From assembly GCF_041903755.1 (NCBI RefSeq), contig NZ_JBBWVE010000007.1:62001-126000 (forward strand): 64,000 nucleotides of DNA, written 5' to 3'. How positions within the stretch are numbered: the first letter of the stretch is position 1; every line of letters begins with the position of its first letter. This document shows positions 51,713 to 61,197 of this stretch, one piece after another. The notes under the pieces were generated by a model that was not told the origin of the DNA, did not search any database, and was given only the letters and a program-made list of their open reading frames with translations. A program made the translations under genes and the position numbers. The stretch is from Thiocapsa roseilacustris (GTDB taxonomy: Bacteria > Pseudomonadota > Gammaproteobacteria > Chromatiales > Chromatiaceae).

Positions 51713-53446
51713 TCAGGAAGCGTCGCCCCCTGCCAGCCACGCGGGTACCGTCTGCATCAAGGCGACGAGTGGAGCCAGTGGAACCGGCGCGTCGAGGAGC
51801 GGACGGTTACTGCGCAGCAATGCCGATGAGCGTCCCGGCGTGGTACCGATGCTGATGGTCATACCGGACTTGCGTGCCCCTAACGCCGCGTAGTAATCGA
51901 GCGCCCAGTCCGTCTTCAGGATGACATCGAAACCCTTGCTTGCCATGTCCGCGGCATAGGTGTCGACCGAAGGCACGCGCTCGCCGTCGCGCTCGAATGC
52001 GGTGTCGATACGGCCCGACCCGTCAGGATCGACCCGATGATGCTGCAGGATGGCCATCGCATGATGGTCGTAGGTGTTGAGTGCCAGTTTGTGCACGTAC
52101 TCGAAGGCCGCGAATGCCGGCGACCCATCGCCGAAGTAGATCTCGGTCAAGGTACGGTGCCGCTCCAAGTCCAATCCTTCGGCCGCTCGGAGATGCTCTA
52201 CCAACGCCGGAACCCTGTCGAGCGGGATTTCGAAGTAGTAGAACGACTCTTGGTTGGTCAAATAGTGATCGCGGATGATGATCGGACTGTTGTCGCCGTA
52301 ATGCTGCGCCATCGCCGCGATGGACGCAGCCCCTGCCGCAACGGCCTCGGCCAAGGGCGTGACCTGAAGATCCGAACCCTGCTCCGGGTGCAGGAAGCAG
52401 GGGAAATAGCGTAGCTCGGCGGTGAAGTTCACATCGCGGTTAAGTGCGCAGACATTGCAGCCTCGACTACAGGTACAGCTCTGCAACTCGACCTCCAGGG
52501 GCGAGTCGCGCCAGCGGTAGAGCGTGCGACGCTCCCCTTCTTCGAGATAGACGAGCTGATCGCCCAGTTGGTCTTTCAGGCCCTGCAAGCGGAAGTAGTA
52601 GGGGTAGAGATGCTTCAGCTTCTTCGTGATCATCAGCTCGAGAAACTTCACCCGTCGCGCCCCCGATTCCAACCCATAGGCCAGGATGGCTTCGATCTCT
52701 CGGGTTTGCGTGTTGAGTCCTTTCAGCAGCACGAAGTTGAGCTTGAAGGGAATCCCGGCCTCGCGCAGCAACCCCAGATTGGCCTGAATGCGGTTCAGGT
52801 CCGAATGTGTTCGCGACGGACGATCGGAGAGTTGGCGAACGATCCGATCATGCAGCACCGGATCGAGGCTGTGCATGGAAATATTGAAGCGAATGCGACC
52901 GGGATAGTCCTGCAACACCTCCAGGAACGCGTGCTGCAGGGCCAAACCATTGCTGACGAGCTTGATATCCGGCAGGTAATCGATCCGCCGCATGTAGGCC
53001 AGATAGGGCACGATCTGCTTCCACCGCAGCAGCGGCTCGCCGCCCGTGAAGGTGAGGTCGTTATAGTCGAGCGCCTTCATCTGATCGAGCACACGGCAGA
53101 CCTGCTCCTCGTGGGCACCCTGCCGAACACGCTCCATCTCCAGACCTTCCTCGTGGCAGAAGAAGCACTTGTAATTGCATTTCTCGGTGATGGAGAAGCG
53201 CACGGCGCGGCGTGTCGGGATCGTTTTGACGAAAGACCCCGGCATCAGCTCGCGGTAGTTCAGGTGGGACAGGCGGTGCACCGGCACAGCCACACCGGGA
53301 TCGAGTTCCAGGCAGATGTTACGGACCTGCTGGTCCCTGAGTTCCACCTCAATATCGACCAGACCGGGCAACGGGTCAGCCCCGTCGGCCTGGCCGAGTC
53401 TGACGATCGCCTCCTGGCCACGGATGTCGACGAGCCATTGTTGCAT
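51713..53446 (-). CDS. MoaA-like radical SAM enzyme in type III CRISPR operon
   Basis: A 577-residue protein from ATG 53446 (GGGGA 7 nt upstream). An N-terminal ~75-residue beta domain precedes the radical SAM core: FSITEKCNYKCFFCHEEG has the cluster cysteines 90, 94 and 97, and TFTGGEPLLRW (135-138) has the SAM-binding GGEP. A second cysteine set at 324, 326, 330, 333 and 350 (CTCSRGCNVCALNRD ... YFPCFL) resembles the extra cluster region of MoaA or SPASM enzymes. The last ~220 residues (EIPLDRVPALVEHLRAAEGL ...) are not recognised. It lies 50 nt downstream of the Card1-like gene on the same strand. The substrate is unknown: a nucleotide, as for MoaA and viperin, or a peptide are both possible. 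Confidence 0.85.
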   Translation of the reverse strand: MQQWLVDIRGQEAIVRLGQADGADPLPGLVDIEVELRDQQVRNICLELDPGVAVPVHRLSHLNYRELMPGSFVKTIPTRRAVRFSITEKCNYKCFFCHEEGLEMERVRQGAHEEQVCRVLDQMKALDYNDLTFTGGEPLLRWKQIVPYLAYMRRIDYLPDIKLVSNGLALQHAFLEVLQDYPGRIRFNISMHSLDPVLHDRIVRQLSDRPSRTHSDLNRIQANLGLLREAGIPFKLNFVLLKGLNTQTREIEAILAYGLESGARRVKFLELMITKKLKHLYPYYFRLQGLKDQLGDQLVYLEEGERRTLYRWRDSPLEVELQSCTCSRGCNVCALNRDVNFTAELRYFPCFLHPEQGSDLQVTPLAEAVAAGAASIAAMAQHYGDNSPIIIRDHYLTNQESFYYFEIPLDRVPALVEHLRAAEGLDLERHRTLTEIYFGDGSPAFAAFEYVHKLALNTYDHHAMAILQHHRVDPDGSGRIDTAFERDGERVPSVDTYAADMASKGFDVILKTDWALDYYAALGARKSGMTISIGTTPGRSSALLRSNRPLLDAPVPLAPLVALMQTVPAWLAGGDAS

Positions 53447-53496
53447 ATTTGATTCCCCAGGGCCCACCAGGACAACCTTGGACATGGACGGTGGGC

Positions 53497-54684
53497 TTAG
53501 ACGTGGTCGGCAGAGATCCATTTGAGGACGATCTCGCGCAGCCGGGACAACTCCTGGGGACCGACCAGCCGGATCCGTGCCCGCCGCGCGCGTTCGATCA
53601 GCACATCGGACGGGAGACGTGCGGATAACAACCAGGTATTGCCGAAGAGTCCACGAACATCCTGACTGAGACTATCCAACTTATAGGCGACTTCGTTCTC
53701 GTTCTCGGGACGAAATCGCAGGGTCTTGCACTCGATCAGCAACAATTGATTGATGTGGCAAGCCAGAACATCGAATTCGTTGGTGGTTTTCTTGGTATCC
53801 AGCCATAGACCTTCCACGCCAAGACGAACGTCGAACACCTGCGCATCCTTGACGGTATGCCAAGCGTATTCCTCAAGCCAGCCTCCACGGACGAAGAGCG
53901 CTGCCTCGGTACTCACGAAGGTGAAATCCCGCGCACCGTCTTCCCAGCCGAGCAGGCCGGCCTTGACCAGCTCTGCTTGTGCCTTTGCCCACATGCCCCA
54001 GGGTGGGTCGTCAAACGCCTGACGGGGCTCGACAAGTCTCTGCCCATAGGTACCAGGAATCGCTTCCAATGCTTGATCAGCCAGATAATTCATCTGCCCA
54101 ACATAATGTTGAAGCTGAGGATCGGCGATATTCAGACCGAGGAACTTGCTAACTGCCTTGCGTTGTTTCGCCGATTCACGCCAACTCGCGTCATCGGAAA
54201 CCGCGTGCCGAAATCGAAACCCTTGCGCGGCAAGGTAGTCCGGCAGATCGAGCGTATTGCTCATTGGAGTGGGTTCCGGCAGCGGCGCGTCGGCATTCGG
54301 GAGATACTCGATGCGACGATGCGCGGTATCGGTATAAAGGATGCGGCTGGCGATGCCGCGAAAGGCTTCGACGAAGCCAAGCGACATCAGTTTGGTTCCG
54401 CCGGTGGCGTTGAGCACGACTTCAGCCTCGGCGTATTGGTCGACAACCTGGTCAGCGAGGATATTGGCGAAGGATTGAATCTCCCGTAACCCGACATCCG
54501 GAGCATCGGGAAAAATGCGCGCAGTGACACCCTTTGCTTCGAGCAGGGACCTCAAATGCTGATCCAGACGACGGGCAGCCATCTCGGGAGTCACCACCAA
54601 GAACACAAGATCAGGGCTATCCATGAGGATCGGGATCAGATTGGCGAGCACTTGGTCGGAAACCAAGACAATATGGATCTTCAT
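53497..54684 (-). CDS. card1: Card1/Can2-like CARF nuclease
   Basis: A 395-residue DUF1887-type protein. The CARF domain has IHIVLVSDQVLANLIPIL at the N-terminus and LNATGGTKLMSLGF (91-104) in the ligand-binding site. The C-terminal nuclease has GGWLEEYAWH (267-276), NEFDVL (D305) and LLIECKT (E318, K320), the PD-(D/E)XK set. Card1 and Can2 bind cyclic tetra-adenylate and then cut nucleic acid, so this is a main effector. It lies 144 nt after the TIGR03986 gene and 50 nt before the radical SAM gene. Confidence 0.9.
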   Translation of the reverse strand: MKIHIVLVSDQVLANLIPILMDSPDLVFLVVTPEMAARRLDQHLRSLLEAKGVTARIFPDAPDVGLREIQSFANILADQVVDQYAEAEVVLNATGGTKLMSLGFVEAFRGIASRILYTDTAHRRIEYLPNADAPLPEPTPMSNTLDLPDYLAAQGFRFRHAVSDDASWRESAKQRKAVSKFLGLNIADPQLQHYVGQMNYLADQALEAIPGTYGQRLVEPRQAFDDPPWGMWAKAQAELVKAGLLGWEDGARDFTFVSTEAALFVRGGWLEEYAWHTVKDAQVFDVRLGVEGLWLDTKKTTNEFDVLACHINQLLLIECKTLRFRPENENEVAYKLDSLSQDVRGLFGNTWLLSARLPSDVLIERARRARIRLVGPQELSRLREIVLKWISADHV

Positions 54685-54828
54685 GATTTACATCCTTTTG
54701 CTCGTCATACCAATCGATGGAATCGGACTGAGCCTGGGTGATCTGCCCAATGAATCGACTCAGTATTCTCAACGTCCAGAACGGTCATGGCTGAAACGAT
54801 GTCAGGCAGCGCAATGACTCTCGGTTGA

Positions 54829-57087
54829 TCAAGATCCACCAGGTCCAATCCTGATTTGCTCGATCTGCCGTCGGCGTTTAATCTCCTTTTTCTCTCGTTG
54901 CTTTTTGCTCTGGCCAGGATCAGACCAGCCGATCTGGTTGTACGCCTCTTCGAGCATGTCGGCGGCCACTGACCGTTGAGACCCGTCAGCCCAATCCTCC
55001 GACGCTTTTGCGAGTGCGTTGAGGAAGGTGACAATCCTGTCACGCCCCAAGCGATGTTCGAACTCATTGCCGGCAAGAAATGTCTTAAGTTGATCTCGGG
55101 TTGTCTCGATCAGTTTGCGTTCGGGCGGCAGCGCATCGAATGCAGATTCTTCTTCAGCCTTGCGTTTTTCTTCAAGCGCTTGGCGTTCTTGTTCTGCCAA
55201 TGCCTCCGCGATCTGACGGTTCAGTACCGCGCGCTCTGCTTCCCGCTCTGCCCAAGTGGCTGGATGGTCTGTCTGCGGATAGTCTGCGAGGACGAGCCCT
55301 GCCTGTTTGGCCTTGACGAAATCATTCGTCCCTTTCTTCGGCTCCAAAGTCATGTGCTGGAGCTTGCCCTTGAAACGGTTCGCGTTGTTCGGATCCGCCA
55401 TGCCGAGCAAGGTTTTGATCTGGGTTGAAGTGCGCCAGGACCGATTCGAAATTTGCGCACTCTGTTCCATATGCTCGATGAAGGCGTCGCAATATTGCTG
55501 CCAAGGTTTTGCCGCGATCTCCGGCGCATTGGGACGGATACTGGTCTGCTCGATCTTGACGCTGAGTTGCCCGAATCCGAAGGGTTTGCCCATTCCGACG
55601 GTATGGCGGAGTCCGGATCCGCCGCCCCAGGTCAACGCCCAGCACAGACCGCCGAGTTCGGCGGGCAAGAGATTGTGGAAGACCACGCGGCAATGAAACA
55701 CCGTCTCGGCCGGCAGCGGGTGTAGGACGGTTTGAACGCGCTTGTTGCTGCGCTGCTCATTGGTCAGTTCCTGAACACCATGCTGAGTGCGCGCAGGATA
55801 GCGCTTCCAGCCCCGGATCTCGGGTTCAGGATGCTCTGATGTCCCCAGGCAAGTCGCGTAGCCCCCCCGACTGTTGAGCGTCCATGTCGTGGTGTTTGCT
55901 TCTTGAAACAGATAGTTCGGGAAGTAGCTCGGCTTCGGCCCGTTGAGGATGGTCGGCTCGGTTGCCTCGGGAGGTGCAGCCCCGGCTGCAACGGCATGGT
56001 GGAAGATGACCCTACCTTTCAGGCATTTCTCGGATTGATCACCAACGGTTCCGAACAGCAGTTCGGCAAAATCCCATGGCCCGCGGCCTTGGCCGTCAAG
56101 ATGTTGAGGTTGGGTGTGTTTGATCATGTCGAGGGTGCTGAAATCGCCGGCCAAGCGTGGCATGAAGGCCAACCCGACGCGCGTTTTCGCAGCATCGCGA
56201 AGATAGAACACCGGAACCGGCTCGCCGTTCCAGAAGCGTTGCTTCCAGTATCCCGGCCAAGACATGTCGGCCGCATCTCGGGTGGCCTCATCACCGTGAA
56301 TGAAGAGGAAATCGCCCCAGTCATCGGCCTTCAGTGCAAATGCCCGTGTCGGATCTTCGTCGTAGAAAATGAAATCGCGTTTTTTCCCGTTCTTACGGGT
56401 GCTATCGCTGATCTGTCCCGTAAAGACCGGCACACCCTCAATGAGGCCGCAGCCCAGCCGAGTGGCTTCGCCATCATCGAGCGAGAAACGGATTCGTCGC
56501 TCCTCCATGCGATGACGGCGGCAGAGGTCGGACCAGCGTCTGTACTTGGCCTCGACTGTACGGTCGGGTTTGAAAATCGGTGGACGCTCTTCAAGCCATT
56601 CCTCCAGCGCCCGATGTGAAAGGCGCACCATGGCGCAGGGCGTGATGATGGGGAGCCCGTCTTGACCAATTCGCATAAAACCGGTTTTCAGCTGATCGTG
56701 GACGCGGCCCGTATAGGCGTTGCTGACGTACCCGCCGGAGATGTCGCGCAGACCGTAACGCACGTCATCGACGGCGTTCATCCGCGAGAAGCTCGCAATC
56801 TCCAAGACGTTGCGAATCATGCCCTTCAATGCAGTACCAGGGAGTGCGTAGCGCCCGTCCGGTAACTGGTACGGATAGACCTGCCCAGGCTCGTCTCCGC
56901 TTGCCGCGATTTGTTCGCGCCCGACGAGAATCGGGGTATGGGCCGTCAAGGTGAGGTCCAACTGCCCGCAGAGACCGTCGCGGAAGGGGAGATCGTGAGA
57001 CACCCGAGTGGCCCAGTTGGGAAGGTGAACCCAGTCGGCCAAGGGGACGAAATTGTAAGGAGCGTCGATGTTCGTTGGGGGTGCCAT
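54829..57087 (-). CDS. TIGR03986-family RAMP protein (Cas7-like)
   Basis: A 752-residue type III RAMP protein. The start is ATG 57087 directly after the Csx19 stop (TGA-C-ATG). The N-terminal RAMP fold has LDLTLTAHTPILVG and PDGRYALPGTALKGMIRNVL. A second RAMP-like half includes LLPAELGGLCWALTWGGGSGLRHTVGMGKPFGFG, with the glycine-rich loop. The last ~170 residues are a charged helical region (ERQALEEKRKAEEESA; REKKEIKRRRQIEQIR) with no homologue I know, perhaps a fused small-subunit-like or RNA-binding part. RAMPs of this family hold crRNA or target RNA in III-D complexes. Confidence 0.85.
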   Translation of the reverse strand: MAPPTNIDAPYNFVPLADWVHLPNWATRVSHDLPFRDGLCGQLDLTLTAHTPILVGREQIAASGDEPGQVYPYQLPDGRYALPGTALKGMIRNVLEIASFSRMNAVDDVRYGLRDISGGYVSNAYTGRVHDQLKTGFMRIGQDGLPIITPCAMVRLSHRALEEWLEERPPIFKPDRTVEAKYRRWSDLCRRHRMEERRIRFSLDDGEATRLGCGLIEGVPVFTGQISDSTRKNGKKRDFIFYDEDPTRAFALKADDWGDFLFIHGDEATRDAADMSWPGYWKQRFWNGEPVPVFYLRDAAKTRVGLAFMPRLAGDFSTLDMIKHTQPQHLDGQGRGPWDFAELLFGTVGDQSEKCLKGRVIFHHAVAAGAAPPEATEPTILNGPKPSYFPNYLFQEANTTTWTLNSRGGYATCLGTSEHPEPEIRGWKRYPARTQHGVQELTNEQRSNKRVQTVLHPLPAETVFHCRVVFHNLLPAELGGLCWALTWGGGSGLRHTVGMGKPFGFGQLSVKIEQTSIRPNAPEIAAKPWQQYCDAFIEHMEQSAQISNRSWRTSTQIKTLLGMADPNNANRFKGKLQHMTLEPKKGTNDFVKAKQAGLVLADYPQTDHPATWAEREAERAVLNRQIAEALAEQERQALEEKRKAEEESAFDALPPERKLIETTRDQLKTFLAGNEFEHRLGRDRIVTFLNALAKASEDWADGSQRSVAADMLEEAYNQIGWSDPGQSKKQREKKEIKRRRQIEQIRIGPGGS

Positions 57088-57088
57088 G

Positions 57089-57595
57089 TCAACGAATCTC
57101 CGTGCGGTCAAAGCCGAGAAAGGCAGCGAAGGCGGGGGCTGCGCCGGTATCTGGATCGAGACTCCAGTAGCGGCGATAGCGGAGTCCACCGGGGGTCTTG
57201 CCGGTCCCAAGGATCGAGCACAGGTCAGCGATGACCAGGTCGTCCTCGCTCGGCGTGGCGGTGTCGTCGAGCGGCGTACAGAGCACGCTCACCCAACCAT
57301 CTCCACCGGTGTGACGTAGACTCATTGAACGTCCATCGGCATCGACGCTCTCGGCGGCTAACAGTACGCCCCAGTCATCCGACGGCTGTGGTGGTTCGCT
57401 TCGCTCGAAGATCGTCACATGCGACTGAAACTGCAGCCAACCCTCGCGCGATTGGAAGCTTTGCCATGCGGCGAGCGCGCTAGCCGCATCTTCGAAATGC
57501 CTAGTCTCGATGCGGCACCGCGCCGGCACCATTTGCGGTAGTCCATGCGCTCGCGCCACGCGGCCATAGGCGTTGCTCAAGTCTTCTACAATCAT
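57089..57595 (-). CDS. csx19: Csx19 (TIGR03984) family protein
   Basis: A 168-residue protein starting at ATG 57595, which overlaps the stop of the upstream RAMP gene (ATGA). Its C-terminal pattern, LRYRRYWSLDPDTGAAPAFA then FLGFD, is typical of the Csx19 family found only in III-D loci. The centre is beta-rich (VTIFERSEPPQPSDDWGVLL; LCTPLDDTATPSEDD). Csx19 is a small structural subunit of the III-D complex in the systems where it has been seen. Confidence 0.8.
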   Translation of the reverse strand: MIVEDLSNAYGRVARAHGLPQMVPARCRIETRHFEDAASALAAWQSFQSREGWLQFQSHVTIFERSEPPQPSDDWGVLLAAESVDADGRSMSLRHTGGDGWVSVLCTPLDDTATPSEDDLVIADLCSILGTGKTPGGLRYRRYWSLDPDTGAAPAFAAFLGFDRTEIR

Positions 57596-59076
57596 GTCGA
57601 GGCATCCTCTTGTGCGTCGAGCCATCCGCGCGTTGTGTCATCCAAGACCCCAGAAAAGCTACCGTGGCCCTTCGTCGTGCCGGCGCCGAGGCTCAGGCGA
57701 CCGTCACACAAATCACGAACCGCGCGCGAGAAGGCCCTCCGCGCCTTTGCTTCGGTGGTGTCGATGCCGGGCAGCAAGGTGATACGAAGGGGGATAGGGC
57801 ACCGATAAACCAGCTCTTCGGTAAACAACATCCGGTTGCGTACCCCGCCCGTGAATCGATCGAGACTGTTATGAATCATGGTTTGGATGTGGTGTTGGAT
57901 CGCCTGCTCGGGCAGGTCGACGTAAACGTCGTCGATTATCAGATGCCCCGCCTGACCACTCTCCTCCGGCTTGCGATCCGAGTCCGATTGTTTTCCCTTG
58001 GCGTAACCGAAGATCTCTCGAACCCCGTCGCAATCATCGGACTTGTCCCAGGTTGCGATTGTGGTCTCCGGCAGATCGTCGACGTAGCGCTGGTTCAATG
58101 CGTTCCAGTGAAACGCGGTGCGGTGCGCCAAAGCCCCCTTGATCGATGACCCCGGGACCAGTGCCAACCGTGCAGAGACTTGTGCTTGGCCCGATGGACT
58201 CCACGTAATTATCGGCTCGACCATAGGAAGGAGATCCGGGACTTTGTCGCGTTGGCCGGCTAGGGACTGATTGCCTTGCCCGAAACGCCAAAAGTCCCGC
58301 GGCGTTAGCTCGATCGATAGGATGCGTGTGTCATCGTCCTGAGACAAAGCATCGATAGGGTAAGGGTCCAATCCTTTGAGATCATGCAGTCGGCTGCCGA
58401 GCTTGCGGTAGGCAGCCACATTGGACGGCTCGCGGAGATCGAAGACTCCGACATGTAAGGCGCGCAGCGCCATCGCGCCCATCCCGGCGCGCGTCGCTCC
58501 GCCGAGGCGCAACAGCGGGTGTGCAAGCAGGTCAAGCAGGCTTGACCAGTGGTGGTCGTCTTTTGCTTCGGACCAGAGGCGAATCTCGCCGCTGAATCGA
58601 TGGCCGGCCGCGAGTAGGCCACGATCGTATTTGCTGTTCTTAGCGGCGACACCGCGGTGCGTGAGGCGAACGCGGTCGCGGAACAAAGGGTCGTTTTGGG
58701 TTGCAAGGGCGTCGCGAAGCAGTCGGTCGGTGGCCAAACGCGTGCGGTCCGCTGCATCTAGGAGCAGCCCTTCAATCGGCCGTCCGGCGCTGTCTTGGAG
58801 CGCGCAGGCCGCCACTTCGACGCACGAGGGGGCACCTCGCACGGAGGCTTGCCAGCCGAACAGGTTGTTCACGATGTCGTCGCCGCCTACCGCCGCCGTC
58901 AAAGCGCGCAGGACGCCGGCGAGCGACGTTCCCGGGATCATGGGCAGGCCGTTGGCGTCACGAACGATAGGGTGATCGTAGATTCCATCGGGACCGCCTG
59001 TCCCGATAGACAACGCGGTGCGGGCTTCGAGCGTAAACCTGGCGATGTATATAACGGATCGGTTCAGCCGGTTCAT
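57592..59076 (-). CDS. Double RAMP (Csm3/Cas7-type) protein
   Basis: A 494-residue protein with two RAMP domains. The first has FTLEARTALSIGTGGPDGIYD, NGLPMIPGTSLAGVLRAL and LGGATRAGMGAMALRALHV. The second has IELTPRDFWRFGQ, LALVPGSSIKGALAHRTAFH and CDGRLSLGAGTTKGHGSFSG, each ending in the glycine-rich loop. It provides two backbone positions of the III-D complex. The conserved D that cleaves target RNA is expected in the loop region of each domain, and I cannot place it with certainty. It overlaps csx10 and csx19 by 4 nt. Confidence 0.85.
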   Translation of the reverse strand: MNRLNRSVIYIARFTLEARTALSIGTGGPDGIYDHPIVRDANGLPMIPGTSLAGVLRALTAAVGGDDIVNNLFGWQASVRGAPSCVEVAACALQDSAGRPIEGLLLDAADRTRLATDRLLRDALATQNDPLFRDRVRLTHRGVAAKNSKYDRGLLAAGHRFSGEIRLWSEAKDDHHWSSLLDLLAHPLLRLGGATRAGMGAMALRALHVGVFDLREPSNVAAYRKLGSRLHDLKGLDPYPIDALSQDDDTRILSIELTPRDFWRFGQGNQSLAGQRDKVPDLLPMVEPIITWSPSGQAQVSARLALVPGSSIKGALAHRTAFHWNALNQRYVDDLPETTIATWDKSDDCDGVREIFGYAKGKQSDSDRKPEESGQAGHLIIDDVYVDLPEQAIQHHIQTMIHNSLDRFTGGVRNRMLFTEELVYRCPIPLRITLLPGIDTTEAKARRAFSRAVRDLCDGRLSLGAGTTKGHGSFSGVLDDTTRGWLDAQEDAST

Positions 59077-60608
59077 CGGGTTCCCTCCAGGCGTTGATCA
59101 CGACCACCGACCTGTTTCGCGGCCCGTTGAGCTTCTCTACCAAAGGCGCGGAAGGCGTGCAGCGAGTTCAGCTCCACGCTCGCGGCTTGGAACCAGTCGG
59201 CAAAGGTCAGGATGACGCTCTCGTCACGAAATTGGTCTTGCCAGCCCTCACCCTTCGGTTTGCACACGGCATTACCGCCATCGAAAAGCGAGCCTCTGAG
59301 TTTCGCGAGATCGGTGGCGACGCGCGCCTGCTCATAGACCGTACCCCATTGCGCCGGTGACGGTCCGACCGGTAGATTGACTGCCAGGCCGGAGAAGGCG
59401 CGGGCGAGTTGGTAGCGTCTCTCCAACTGCAATGCCAAGACTCTAGCCTGTTTCTCTGCCATGCGGCGTTCCGCGCCGAGCTGCTGGCTGCCTTGAAGCC
59501 AATCGATTAGGGGATGATCTGGTCGCTCGACGCTTTCCCGTACGGTTGTTTCGGTGTGAGGCAGAGTATCGAATACAGGCACAGCAGCGGACAACAAGGC
59601 CGGGGCGACAGCGACCCGGCCCAGACCGATCTCGCGGTAAATGCCTATGCCGGCCTGCAGATGCTGGCGTTCTGCGTCGGTGAGTGGCGGATCGATGCCC
59701 TCGATCGTGATGACGCTGCCGCGCCGGATAACCTGACGCTCAAGGTCATAGCTATGTCGATATGCGTTCCAAGCGGCAAAGCGACGAAACCGCAGGAAAC
59801 TGCGCGTCCAATCGAGCGTTCCTCGCCGCAGACCGAGGCGCGCGGGCGTCGGCTTCAGGGACGGCTGAGCACGCTCGTCGAGCAGTGCGAGATCGCTCAG
59901 GCACCAGAGTGTAAGTGTCCCGAGTGGCGTTGGCTGCTCCAGGGGCGGCAGGGCCGATACATGCGGATCCCACTCGGCGCGCACCCGGCCGTATTCGGCG
60001 GAACGTGAGCGCCCCATCAACAAGGCGTCCGAGCACGTGAGAGCGCTGACGAGTGCCTCCCAGAGCATGGCCGGCACGTCATCGTCGGCCTCGACCCTGG
60101 CGGTGAAACGCTGTCCGGCAAGGATGGCCTCGTACCCGAAGAGTTTCGCCTCGTCGACGCGACCGGTGTCCGGGTCGATGGCGGTCTTCATGCGAAGCGC
60201 CTTTTCAACCGTGACGCGACACCCATCCGTTCGCACATAGCCGTCGCGAAGTTGCTTGGGTTGAACATTCTCGGCAAAGCCGCCGAACTGAAGGTTGCGC
60301 AGTCTCTCCGCGACCAGACGATGACCATCCTGGGCTGGTCGCAGCTTATTCTCATGCCAGCACAGTGGCATCGGCCAGCCGGGCAGAGCGTCCGAGAGCG
60401 GCACGGCATCGCCGAAACGCACTTTCCCCGAGTGGAAGAGGATGAAACTGTCCGAGCGCGGCAGATCCTTATAAAGCCGTGCGGCGCTTGCCCCAAGCAG
60501 CATGGCCCCAGGCAAGTAGTCGAGCGTTGTATGGCCGCCTTCGGTGGCAGGTCGCTCGCTGGCCACAACGTCATCGATCAGTGTGAGTGTAAGATCCAAC
60601 ATTGGCAT
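59073..60608 (-). CDS. csx10: Csx10 (Cas5-type RAMP)
   Basis: A 511-residue protein from ATG 60608 with GGAGG 9 nt upstream (inside the end of the upstream gene). The Csx10 pattern is clear: MLDLTLTLIDDVVASERPAT, LDYLPGAMLLGASAARLY, ILFHSGKVRFGDAVPL, and LLMGRSRSAEYGRVRAEW. Csx10 is the Cas5-like subunit of III-D complexes, which caps the crRNA 5' handle. It overlaps the double RAMP gene by 4 nt. Confidence 0.9.
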   Translation of the reverse strand: MPMLDLTLTLIDDVVASERPATEGGHTTLDYLPGAMLLGASAARLYKDLPRSDSFILFHSGKVRFGDAVPLSDALPGWPMPLCWHENKLRPAQDGHRLVAERLRNLQFGGFAENVQPKQLRDGYVRTDGCRVTVEKALRMKTAIDPDTGRVDEAKLFGYEAILAGQRFTARVEADDDVPAMLWEALVSALTCSDALLMGRSRSAEYGRVRAEWDPHVSALPPLEQPTPLGTLTLWCLSDLALLDERAQPSLKPTPARLGLRRGTLDWTRSFLRFRRFAAWNAYRHSYDLERQVIRRGSVITIEGIDPPLTDAERQHLQAGIGIYREIGLGRVAVAPALLSAAVPVFDTLPHTETTVRESVERPDHPLIDWLQGSQQLGAERRMAEKQARVLALQLERRYQLARAFSGLAVNLPVGPSPAQWGTVYEQARVATDLAKLRGSLFDGGNAVCKPKGEGWQDQFRDESVILTFADWFQAASVELNSLHAFRAFGREAQRAAKQVGGRDQRLEGTR

Positions 60609-60612
60609 GTTT

Positions 60613-61197
60613 TCAAGCCTCCTTCCAGGCAAGCCGGGCTCGGCCGAAACCTCGGGAACGGTGCGCACCGACAGCGTTCACCAGGCAAAAACAGGCCGCC
60701 AATCGGTTTTCCCACTCTGCAATGGGCGCAAGGCCGGGCACTTCTGAGATGCTCGCCTGCAGCGTCAAGGGCACAACGACGCGCATGCCCCGTAAGCTGT
60801 GCTGCTTTGCCACCCCCTTTTTTGGCACGATCGCGGTGCTGAAGTGCTCGCGATAAAGGCCGGGCACGAGATGCGCGCCCTCGCTGCTCGCAAGATAACG
60901 CGCGACCACGGGCGGCAGGGTCGCGTCGGCGAATCGCAAGAGTCCTGGGAGGGTCTCGATCCCGTCACCACGGGGGCCGAACAGCGCGTCGGTAGTGCCG
61001 CGTGGCGTTTCCGGCCAGCCCCAAACCTCGGCCCGATAAAGGGCATCGCGCAGCAGTCCCTTTAGGGTGCGCCCGGGCAGGCGCGGCAAACCATCGGCTC
61101 CTGTATGCGTGATGGCATCAAGATGATAGCCACTGCCTCTGCCGGTGCCGGGATGCCAATAGCTTTGGATCTCGATGCTCAGAGTCGCGTCTGTCAT
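60613..61197 (-). CDS. Small Csm3-like RAMP protein (Cas7-type)
   Basis: A 194-residue RAMP protein: LSIEIQSYWHPGTGRGSGY, LPRLPGRTLKGLLRDALY, LFGPRGDG and the C-terminal glycine-rich loop GAHRSRGFGRARLAW. Size and motifs match the single-domain Csm3-like subunits. It overlaps cas10 by 4 nt and precedes csx10 by 4 nt. Part of the III-D backbone. Confidence 0.85.
   Translation of the reverse strand: MTDATLSIEIQSYWHPGTGRGSGYHLDAITHTGADGLPRLPGRTLKGLLRDALYRAEVWGWPETPRGTTDALFGPRGDGIETLPGLLRFADATLPPVVARYLASSEGAHLVPGLYREHFSTAIVPKKGVAKQHSLRGMRVVVPLTLQASISEVPGLAPIAEWENRLAACFCLVNAVGAHRSRGFGRARLAWKEA

Noticed and set aside
51713..53446. Calling the radical SAM enzyme a viperin
   Set aside because: It has the MoaA-type extra cysteines and a long unknown C-terminal domain; viperin-specific features are not evident.
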